DNA from: Peredibacter starrii
GTDB taxonomy: Bacteria; Bdellovibrionota; Bacteriovoracia; Bacteriovoracales; Bacteriovoracaceae
Assembly: GCF_034259205.1 (NCBI RefSeq)
Contig: NZ_CP139487.1
Span: forward strand, 496,001 to 560,000
Length of the DNA: 64,000 nt
Direction of reading: 5' to 3'
Positions 57,241-64,000 of this stretch are shown here, piece after piece (position 1 is the first letter of the stretch; the number at the start of each line of letters is the position of its first letter). Under the pieces are notes generated by a model. It was not told where the DNA came from. It made no database searches and saw only the letters and a program-made list of their open reading frames with translations. Both the position numbers and the translations under genes were made by a program.

Positions 57241-57648
57241 ATGAATAACGCAGAAATTATGGGACGCTTTAATCATCTGAAGAGCAACGTGCAACATTTG
57301 TTCTCAGACATGTCTCACCTCGTGGTAGATCGCATTCAAAGAATGAAAGAAACAGATTCGGTTCATCCGATTCATATTGATAACTATCACTATGAATCAC
57401 ATCGCATTGATGTCGATTACGACTTGGATGATCTTCCGCTTACTTTGAATAAAGATCCAGGACCTGGTGTTAGATACAATTACACTGAGAACTCGGAGTT
57501 TGCTCGTGGAGCTCCTAAAGCGGCGGCCCATGGGATTGATAGTTTTGGAGAAGAAGACACGTTTGATCCTGAAGAAGCAGATGAACATCAGACGTATCGA
57601 GATCGAAAACAGAATTCAGACTTGGATAAGAGATTCTATACCCACTGA
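57241..57648 (+). CDS. Small acidic protein of unknown function (135 aa)
   Basis: Starts at the ATG at 57241 behind GAGGGG; the same frame runs upstream but there it only reads through the terminator of the previous gene. The N-terminal third is a likely amphipathic helix (HLKSNVQHLFSDMSHLVVDRIQ), the rest is acidic and probably flexible. No signal peptide and no known family. Monocistronic, with terminators on both sides. Confidence 0.7.
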   Translation: MNNAEIMGRFNHLKSNVQHLFSDMSHLVVDRIQRMKETDSVHPIHIDNYHYESHRIDVDYDLDDLPLTLNKDPGPGVRYNYTENSEFARGAPKAAAHGIDSFGEEDTFDPEEADEHQTYRDRKQNSDLDKRFYTH

Positions 57649-57674
57649 AAGGGGCCCTCGAGAAGGGCCCTTTT
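57649..57674 (+). terminator. Terminator after the small acidic protein
   Basis: GGGCCCT and AGGGCCC pair across CGAGA, with TTTT after it. On the other strand it would serve the convergent lipoprotein gene only weakly. Confidence 0.8.
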
Positions 57675-60600
57675 AGTATAGACCGTTCAGATAATTACTA
57701 ATGATCGTTTTTTGTGCCGGAGTTAATGATCCGGAAATTGCCATAACCTCACCAATCGCACCATCAAAAGTAGTTCCAATCAATGCTCCCGCCGTAAAGT
57801 CTTGAGGAGTATCGAAATCAACTTGGATGACGTTAACGGAGCCAGTCGCTCTATTTACGTTAAAGAATGTGTTCGTCCCGCGGTCAGTTCCGTTCAACCA
57901 GAGGTTACCATAAGTTATGGTAAGGTCATAAGTTGTGGCACCAGGTGAAAGAGTAATCGCATTCTTGAAGATATCATGGACTGCAAGAGTCGCTGGATTC
58001 TTAACAACGATGAAAACGGTTTCAACGTTATTGAGAGCACCGCCTAAATTGAGAGCATCATCACCTGTAAAATTTCGACAGTCATTTGCACTTGAGCATG
58101 TTGTATAAGAAATGGAACCGCTGTTACTAACAGTAGGACTACCAGTTTTAGCAAGACTTACAAAATCTTTTTTTACCCACAGTTTTGTATTCGCAAACAC
58201 TACTCTGACAGTGCTTAAGTTCTGTGTTTGGAAAGTATTGGTTCCGGTTGCAGGATTTCGCCCACCATCGAGAATCGTGGCACCATTAAGCGTAATGGTG
58301 TTTACTGTAGAAGAAAGACCATCGAAATCATAATCGTTATCAGTAAGTGTGTATGAGAAGGTAAGAGTTGTTGTTCCATCTCCGGAAGTGAGAGGAAAAT
58401 CAATGTTACCGCTCGTGAGTGCCACTCTGATATACGGTGTTCCGCCTGTAACATACATTGGTTCAGAATAAGTTAGAACAAATGATAATGTTTCTCCGCT
58501 CTCGTGAGTTCCTGAAAAGCTAGTGGCTGTTGGTTGTGCGGGTGCAGTGTTGTCAATAAGAATACCTGTCGTAGTTGGCGAAGTGAAGGCTGCCGCAACC
58601 GAATTAGAGCCAGCATCTCGTACATATCCAGTTGCGGTCGGATAAGCGCTACTAGAAATAGTGGTCCCAACAGCAATGCCATCTGGGTCATTGTCGGCCG
58701 CTACGATTGTGTATCGAAATGTATGTACTGTGTTTGTCGTGCTTGCAGTTGGACGTAAACATTCAGTTCCTGCCCCAGAGGCGTTCAATGTTACTGTAAT
58801 ACACGGTAGAGTTGCCGTCACATTAGTGGTTACTGGCTCGCTAAAAGTTACTGTGAAATCTAAGTTTTCACCGACTCGATAGGTTCCATTTGCTGTGACA
58901 GGAGTGACAGATACAATAGTGGGTGCTGTTGTATCAACGAGAACGCCAGTTGTAGAAGGAACATTAAAAGTTAAAACATTGGCCGTGTTTCCTGCAGCGT
59001 CTTTTATGACCGCAGTTCCCATTAACGGAGAAGAAAGAATAACGCCATCGGTATCTGTATAAGTCGATAGACCATTTGTCACAGGTCTGTGAGTAATTGC
59101 GGCAGTATTGTTATTGGCAGCATATTGTAAATTAACGGTTGATCCACCAACGTTCATGGGAACATAAGCAGCACCAGTACCGGTTGCGCTATAGTTAACT
59201 GCCTCAGACCAATTCACAATAAAGTTCATGGTCGCAAGGTTTACGTTTGAGTAAGTGCCATTGGTTGCTGGAGTTATAGAGGAAATAGTTGGTCGAACAC
59301 CATCAACAAATGTTGTGGTAATACTTGCTGGTAATGTACTCAGTACGTTAGTTCCATGAGCATCTGTTAACACACCACCATTTAATGTGATTGTTCCTAA
59401 TGCAATTGTCCCGTCTGTATCAAGATCGCCTTCTTGAATGGTATAACGGAAAATCAAAGAACTTTGACCATCACCAGAAATATATGGCGCTTGAACCGTG
59501 GTTGAACCAATCACAAGTCCGATACTAGGTGTACCACCGGTTTGAGTAACAGTAATGGGTGTGTTGAAACCAATTGTTACATTTAAATCTTGTCCAATGA
59601 TCCATTTATTATCCAGGGCCGTGCCCCAGACTGCATTAGTAATATCAGTGCCACGAGTTGCAGAGATCGCCATTGGTTGAACGGCATTCGCTTTAATTCC
59701 AGCGGTCGAAGGAATAACCAGTTTATTGTTTGTAGCATTCACAAAGAAACTACGATTTGGAGATGTCACGTCCTGGATGTTGCCAGCGTTTTGAGTAATA
59801 GAAGTAGGTACAGTGATCCCGTCTGCATCAACATCACCTGGAACGAGAGCATATCGGAAAGTGAGAAATTCAGTTCCAGTACCTGAAACATATTGGGCCT
59901 GTCTCACAGTCGAGCCAACCGTGATTCCCAAATAAGGAGTTCCGGTCACATTAACATTACGATCAAATTCAATCACAAAATCTAATGATTCACCTGCGAG
60001 ATAAGTTTTATCTGCTGGCATAACAATATCAACGAAGTTTGGATATTGACCCCAAAGCATGACGGTAGCACTATATGTGATCGCCGCTCCAGTCACTCCT
60101 GACATATCTAAGTTTGCATCGTTTCCATTCGCATCTGTTAAAGTATCTGTGCCAATATCGAGTGAAGAAGAAATGGAAGCAAAGCCATTCGTATCTAAGA
60201 GTGTTGGTTCAATCTCGTACGAAAAAACAAGTTTGTTTGTGCCGGAGCCGGAGACATACTCAATGTCAGCCGATTGAGTTTGCGGAGCCGTTTGAGCTGC
60301 CGCATGAAAGTTGACAGTAAACTTTGGTGTCCCTGTAACATAAACAGGTTCACTAAAAGTCATTTGAAAATTTAGTTTTGCATAGGCGTGATAATTACCA
60401 GGCAAGTTTGTAACGGTTAGGGCCGTGATAGTAGGGCCGGCAGTATCTATTTTAACGTTCGGAAAATTTTTTGTCGTTACTGTCGCAATCGCGCAATCCG
60501 TAATAGTGCCGTTGTTATCAAATTTTAATGTACTGCCATTAAGTTCAAGCGCGTTTACATCAATTCCATTGGTGTCATTATCAGTGGCACCCACCACATA

Positions 60601-60909
60601 CTTAAAAGTCATAGTACGTGCGTTAGGGCTGATGTCGTAATCTGCGTACTCGGTTACTGCTCCTACAGTGATACGAAGTCGCGGATCTCCCCCGGTCGTA
60701 TCCATGATGATGTCGAATGGAAAAGTGACCGTGAAAGTGATGGTTTCACCTTCGTCATAGGCCTTGGCAGTTGGAGTCTGGAGAGTAAATTTATTAGTAG
60801 TAGGTACGTGATCAGAAATCAATCCGCCATCAGACGACTTCTCCTTCACCTGACATGAGGAGATAAAGAGGGTAATGAGAAGTGTAAAAGCCAATCCTAG
60901 CGTATTCAT
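57673..60909 (-). CDS. Repeat-rich secreted lipoprotein with C-terminal lectin-like domain
   Basis: 1078 residues. The lipoprotein signal ends at C19 (FISSC) with +2 Gln, predicting outer-membrane sorting. The body consists of about seven repeats of 110-130 residues built on VTFSEPV-x-VTGTP, YVSGxGTxxLxFxY, DxDxDGI and DTxxPTI segments, like Ig/cadherin-type repeats of bacterial surface proteins. The last 150-180 residues, ending in a GAIGEVMAISGSLTPAQ segment, resemble LamG/concanavalin-like lectin domains. A surface adhesion role is inferred. A sigma-28-like box precedes the gene. Confidence 0.85.
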   Translation of the reverse strand: MNTLGLAFTLLITLFISSCQVKEKSSDGGLISDHVPTTNKFTLQTPTAKAYDEGETITFTVTFPFDIIMDTTGGDPRLRITVGAVTEYADYDISPNARTMTFKYVVGATDNDTNGIDVNALELNGSTLKFDNNGTITDCAIATVTTKNFPNVKIDTAGPTITALTVTNLPGNYHAYAKLNFQMTFSEPVYVTGTPKFTVNFHAAAQTAPQTQSADIEYVSGSGTNKLVFSYEIEPTLLDTNGFASISSSLDIGTDTLTDANGNDANLDMSGVTGAAITYSATVMLWGQYPNFVDIVMPADKTYLAGESLDFVIEFDRNVNVTGTPYLGITVGSTVRQAQYVSGTGTEFLTFRYALVPGDVDADGITVPTSITQNAGNIQDVTSPNRSFFVNATNNKLVIPSTAGIKANAVQPMAISATRGTDITNAVWGTALDNKWIIGQDLNVTIGFNTPITVTQTGGTPSIGLVIGSTTVQAPYISGDGQSSLIFRYTIQEGDLDTDGTIALGTITLNGGVLTDAHGTNVLSTLPASITTTFVDGVRPTISSITPATNGTYSNVNLATMNFIVNWSEAVNYSATGTGAAYVPMNVGGSTVNLQYAANNNTAAITHRPVTNGLSTYTDTDGVILSSPLMGTAVIKDAAGNTANVLTFNVPSTTGVLVDTTAPTIVSVTPVTANGTYRVGENLDFTVTFSEPVTTNVTATLPCITVTLNASGAGTECLRPTASTTNTVHTFRYTIVAADNDPDGIAVGTTISSSAYPTATGYVRDAGSNSVAAAFTSPTTTGILIDNTAPAQPTATSFSGTHESGETLSFVLTYSEPMYVTGGTPYIRVALTSGNIDFPLTSGDGTTTLTFSYTLTDNDYDFDGLSSTVNTITLNGATILDGGRNPATGTNTFQTQNLSTVRVVFANTKLWVKKDFVSLAKTGSPTVSNSGSISYTTCSSANDCRNFTGDDALNLGGALNNVETVFIVVKNPATLAVHDIFKNAITLSPGATTYDLTITYGNLWLNGTDRGTNTFFNVNRATGSVNVIQVDFDTPQDFTAGALIGTTFDGAIGEVMAISGSLTPAQKTIISNYLNGLY

Positions 60910-60920
60910 ACCTATGTTCT

Positions 60921-60948
60921 TTATCGGCTCTTTTAATTGGCACTTTTA
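60921..60948 (-). promoter_or_regulatory. Sigma-28-like promoter before the repeat lipoprotein
   Basis: An exact GCCGATAA (60928-60921, minus strand) with a TAAA 16 bases upstream (60948-60945). It ends 11 bases before the ATG at 60909, so the message would have only a few untranslated bases. Confidence 0.45.
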
Positions 60949-61018
60949 ACTAATACCCGGCTAGGTAAAACTTGCCACTGCTAGGTTTTTCCATGAGATA
61001 AGGCAATAGTAAGATGTG

Positions 61019-61735
61019 ATGGTTAGAATACTCTTATTACTTGCTCTGCTACTCCAGGTGAGTTGTGCCACAAAGTATATTGTGCCGGGAAACCGTTTTC
61101 TCACGCCTGAAAGTCAGGGGCAGGCCCTGCGCGGGCAATTTGAATTTCAACAAACCAGCGCCAACCAACTGACCGTGGATACTTCACAGGGAACGGTGGA
61201 TCAAGGCGTGAAATACAGCGATCTCAGCCGTTCGGGCTTTTTACTCTCTAATTCAATATTTGATCAGCTCGATGTTTATTGGTCGCATATCGGTGGTGCC
61301 AATTCAATGGTGGGTCTGAAGCTTCAGTTTTTAGGGGACTCCAGGGTGGCCAAAACAACCGGTCATAAAATGAGTATTGCGGGGGCCTTGGGCGAAAACG
61401 AACACGAGACTGAAGATGAATCTGTTGAGTTCAATTTAGGAGGTAAAGAATTTTTACTCCTCTACGGTTACCGCTTCTCAGATATGTTTATGACATATTC
61501 AAGTTACTCGATGGCGACCTATAGTTTTGACGGAGACATACGTTCAAGTGACCCAGGTTTAAACGGGGCAGATCCTAGTTTTAATACTAAAATCCAATCT
61601 TTGAGTGCCGGTCTGGAACTTTCATATGCGGCCGCCTTTGCTAAACTTGAGGCGACTTATCAGCAATTAAAGACAAATGATACTAAAGACAAGAGCCGAA
61701 TAATCATCGGTTATTCTATTGGATTATCGTGGTAA
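61019..61735 (+). CDS. Lipoprotein, probable outer-membrane beta-barrel-like
   Basis: 238 residues with a lipobox ending at C16 (LQVSC). The mature part alternates hydrophobic residues in strands separated by short turns and ends in an aromatic residue (GLSW), like outer-membrane barrels. The family is not recognised. The ATG at 61019 is used; a GTG one codon earlier is in frame. It is divergent from the repeat lipoprotein and could share its control region. Confidence 0.72.
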   Translation: MVRILLLLALLLQVSCATKYIVPGNRFLTPESQGQALRGQFEFQQTSANQLTVDTSQGTVDQGVKYSDLSRSGFLLSNSIFDQLDVYWSHIGGANSMVGLKLQFLGDSRVAKTTGHKMSIAGALGENEHETEDESVEFNLGGKEFLLLYGYRFSDMFMTYSSYSMATYSFDGDIRSSDPGLNGADPSFNTKIQSLSAGLELSYAAAFAKLEATYQQLKTNDTKDKSRIIIGYSIGLSW

Positions 61736-61784
61736 CAAGCCGCTTTTGCCCCTCATTGAGTCTTATACCCGATTCTTTTAAAAT

Positions 61785-62906
61785 ATGAGAGTGAGAGAGT
61801 TCTTAAGTTTGAACAAAATTTTCTTCATTGCTTCGGTCCTGCTGGTTGTAAAACCAGCGTTCGCTAAATTGGATTTCGAAGACCACGCTTTTCCTGAATT
61901 AGTGACATCTGCTCGCGCGCTTGCGATGGGTAATGCTTATATCAATAAAGTAGATGATTCATGGTCTGCATTTTATAACCCCGCAGGGTTAGGTACAGTT
62001 CGTAAGCCGCAGTTTCATATTGCTAACATTCACTTAGAAGCAAGTAGTGGACTCCTTGATGTGATTGGAAACGGTCCTGCTTATGAAATTCCTCAAAACT
62101 ACATCGACTCATTTGATCCAGAGGATATGCGATCAAAACTTGCTAAAAATCAAGGTGAACTTGCCCACTCGAGAATCAATCTCTTCCCGAACATCACGGT
62201 GAGAGGTCTAACTCTCGGTTATATGTACTCGCAGCGTGACCGAGCAATCATCAATGATGATGTTGCCAATAATTATGAGATTGCAGAAAGAAAAGATCAG
62301 GGTCCAGTAATGGCACTGAATGCTTCATTCTTCGGAGGAATTTTTAAGATTGGTGCTTCAGCAGTGTATCTGATGCGAAAAGATCTTTATAAATCTTTCG
62401 GACCAACTGATCCAGTAGATGTAAGTGGAAACGACTTTAAAAATGGTAAGAGCTTACAAGTAACTGCCGGTGCACGCTTAACTTTGCCATGGGATTTTCT
62501 TCCAACTGTTTCGGCGGTTCTAAGAAATGCTACCAACAATGATTTTGAAGGTGCTTCGGGTGGCGGACTTCCTGATGCAATTAAGCAAACAGTAGACCTT
62601 GGTGTTTCTATCACTCCTCAAATTGGAAAGATTTCTCGTCTTCACCTTGAGGCCAACATCAAAGATTTAAATGATGCTTACGATACTGATTACAAACGCC
62701 GTCTTGCCGCTGGTGCTGAGCTAGACTTCAATCGCCGTCTATTTGTGCGTGCGGGTTGGGGTGATGGTTGGGGGTCTGCCGGTCTAGGTGTGCGTACACG
62801 TACTTTCATTTTGGATCTCACAACTTATGCTGTTGACCGCTCTTTGGATGGCTTCCGCGAAGAAGAAGATCGCCGCTGGGTTCTTTCTCTCGCCTCGGGC
62901 TTCTAA
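61785..62906 (+). CDS. Outer-membrane protein of the PorV/FadL-like type
   Basis: 373 residues. After a signal peptide (cleavage near PAFA) comes TSARALAMGNAYINKVDDSWSAFYNPAGL, the N-terminal signature of PorV/UPF0164 and FadL-like barrels. A TTGAGT-N17-TAAAAT promoter (61756-61784) ends right at the ATG, so translation may instead begin at the TTG at 61809 behind GAGAGAG, which gives a cleaner signal peptide. The rest is strand-rich with an aromatic C-terminal residue (Phe), as barrels require. Confidence 0.8.
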   Translation: MRVREFLSLNKIFFIASVLLVVKPAFAKLDFEDHAFPELVTSARALAMGNAYINKVDDSWSAFYNPAGLGTVRKPQFHIANIHLEASSGLLDVIGNGPAYEIPQNYIDSFDPEDMRSKLAKNQGELAHSRINLFPNITVRGLTLGYMYSQRDRAIINDDVANNYEIAERKDQGPVMALNASFFGGIFKIGASAVYLMRKDLYKSFGPTDPVDVSGNDFKNGKSLQVTAGARLTLPWDFLPTVSAVLRNATNNDFEGASGGGLPDAIKQTVDLGVSITPQIGKISRLHLEANIKDLNDAYDTDYKRRLAAGAELDFNRRLFVRAGWGDGWGSAGLGVRTRTFILDLTTYAVDRSLDGFREEEDRRWVLSLASGF

Positions 62907-63062
62907 GTTCAGGTACTTAAGTCACATTTAATACCCTGTAATTCTATTCTTTTCCTTTCCAAAAATTCCATCATCTGTTAAAAATCCTCATTCTTAATTA
63001 GAGGGTTCCAATCCTTCCACTCAACCAAATTTTTGAGTGAAACAAACCAGACGGAGACTTTT

Positions 63063-64000
63063 GTGGCCTCACACAATCCTTATGCATCCTTTCTAGAAAA
63101 AGTTGAAAAACCTGCACGATATATTGGTGGCGAACATTTCGTTACGAAAAAGAATTGGGACGAGACCATCGGTCGCGTGGCCCTGTGTTTTCCTGATACA
63201 TACGAAATTGGGATGAGTCACTTGGGGATGAAGATCCTTTATGATGAAATCAACCAGCATCAATCTCTTTTAGCTGAACGCGTGTTTGCTCCATGGATTG
63301 ATATGGAGAAAGAAATCCGCTCACGTGGATTGCATCTCGTTTCTCTTGAAAACTTCAAACCGCTTAAAGACTTCCATATTGTTGGTTTCTCTCTTCAGTA
63401 TGAAATGAGTTATTCAAATATTCTGAACATGCTTGATCTGGGTGGAATTTCTATCTGGACCAAAGACCGTCAGGAACACGAACCATTCGTGATCTGTGGT
63501 GGTCCGTGTGCGACTCACCCTGAACCACTTGCTCCATTCATGGATTTCGTAGTGATCGGTGATGGTGAAAAACTTTTCGCTCGAGTAACTCACTTCGTGG
63601 GTGAAGCACGTGCTCGCGGTATGAAGCGTGATGAGATCCTTTTTGAACTAGCGAAGTGGAAAGGGATTTACGTTCCTAAGTTTTACGATACGGCCATTGA
63701 TCCAATGACTCAGATGGAAGTTGTGACAGGGCCAAAAGCTGAATTCGCAGGCGTGATCCCTGATCGCGTTCAACGTTACTTTGTGGATAACCTCGCAAAT
63801 TATCCGTTCCCGACAAAATCTCCGATCCCTCACATGACGGCGATCTTTGACCGTTTCTCAGTTGAGCTTGCTCGTGGTTGTACGGAAGGCTGTCGTTTCT
63901 GTCAGGCAGGAATGATCTATCGTCCGGTTCGTGAAAGAAATCCAGAGAACGTCGTTCAGATGATGATGGATGGACTTAAGAACGGGGGCTTTGATGAAGC
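63063..64000 (+). CDS. B12-binding radical SAM protein (partial, cut by right edge)
   Basis: The first 312 residues are present. An N-terminal cobalamin-binding-like Rossmann part (PDTYEIGMSHLGMKILYDEIN, VICGGPCATHPEPL, VVIGDGE) leads to a radical SAM motif CTEGCRFC (ELARGCTEGCRFCQAG). This matches the TIGR03960-type family that often lies upstream of a TIGR03936-like partner. GTG start at 63063 with GGAG six bases upstream. Function of the family is unsettled. Confidence 0.88.
   Translation, partial: MASHNPYASFLEKVEKPARYIGGEHFVTKKNWDETIGRVALCFPDTYEIGMSHLGMKILYDEINQHQSLLAERVFAPWIDMEKEIRSRGLHLVSLENFKPLKDFHIVGFSLQYEMSYSNILNMLDLGGISIWTKDRQEHEPFVICGGPCATHPEPLAPFMDFVVIGDGEKLFARVTHFVGEARARGMKRDEILFELAKWKGIYVPKFYDTAIDPMTQMEVVTGPKAEFAGVIPDRVQRYFVDNLANYPFPTKSPIPHMTAIFDRFSVELARGCTEGCRFCQAGMIYRPVRERNPENVVQMMMDGLKNGGFDE

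Overview
The window looks like chromosomal DNA of a moderately AT-rich Gram-negative bacterium, most likely of the Bdellovibrionota / Bacteriovoracales type. That placement is an inference from gene content: type IV pilin-like genes, many secreted lipoproteins, canonical proteobacterial gene orders and an unusual rrn layout. A 16S comparison (12830-14364) would settle it. I see no insertion sequence, prophage or CRISPR array.

Region 1 (1-10.1 kb, minus strand) is the most unusual part. It is a tightly overlapping operon of at least twelve genes that runs off the left edge. It encodes six radical SAM proteins, a JmjC/cupin-type Fe(II) oxygenase, a membrane-anchored proline-rich protein and four proteins I do not recognise. 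Three of the radical SAM proteins (1-584, 586-1707, 1679-2776) are tandem paralogs in which a G/A-P-T-D/E-x-F motif sits where a GGE motif is usual. One unknown gene (4602-5168) is the only one with an intercistronic gap. It also has its own near-consensus promoter and a short Cys/Pro-rich tail, so it is my leading candidate for the modified substrate of a possibly undescribed peptide or protein modification system.

Region 2 (10.1-12.3 kb) holds a small secreted protein, a type IV pilin-like protein fused to a Peptidase S74 tail-spike chaperone domain, and a companion protein. Region 3 (12.4-17.9 kb) is one complete rRNA operon in the order tRNA-Ala(UGC), 16S, tRNA-Ile(GAU), 23S, 5S. It has a promoter, boxA-like sites, RNase III processing stems and a terminator. 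The tRNA-Ala lies upstream of 16S instead of in the spacer.

Region 4 (18-34.7 kb) is core housekeeping: ftsK; then rpsB-tsf-pyrH-frr-uppS-cdsA-rseP-tsaB, a catalytically dead-looking phosphatidylserine decarboxylase homolog, pssA and truA; then tig, a reduced ComEC-like gene on the other strand, and nadC-nadB. Region 5 (34.8-46 kb) mixes secreted proteins (a giant beta-helix lipoprotein, a papain-like and a caspase-like secreted peptidase candidate) with mtgA, rimO and epmA. Region 6 (46-57 kb) has a Nudix gene, ftsY, zapA, fau, rny, an SDR gene, mutT-like, membrane genes, a CNNM/CorC transporter, a thioredoxin-reductase-like gene, a ferredoxin and leucine dehydrogenase. Region 7 (57-64 kb) has a repeat-rich lipoprotein, two outer-membrane protein candidates and the start of a B12-binding radical SAM protein cut by the right edge.

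Two regulatory themes recur. Several genes (ftsK, zapA, nadC) have a promoter -10 box ending 6-8 bases before the ATG, which predicts leaderless mRNAs. Four secreted-protein genes carry a GCCGATAA-like (sigma-28/FliA type) -10 element, three of them exactly 8 bases before the start codon.
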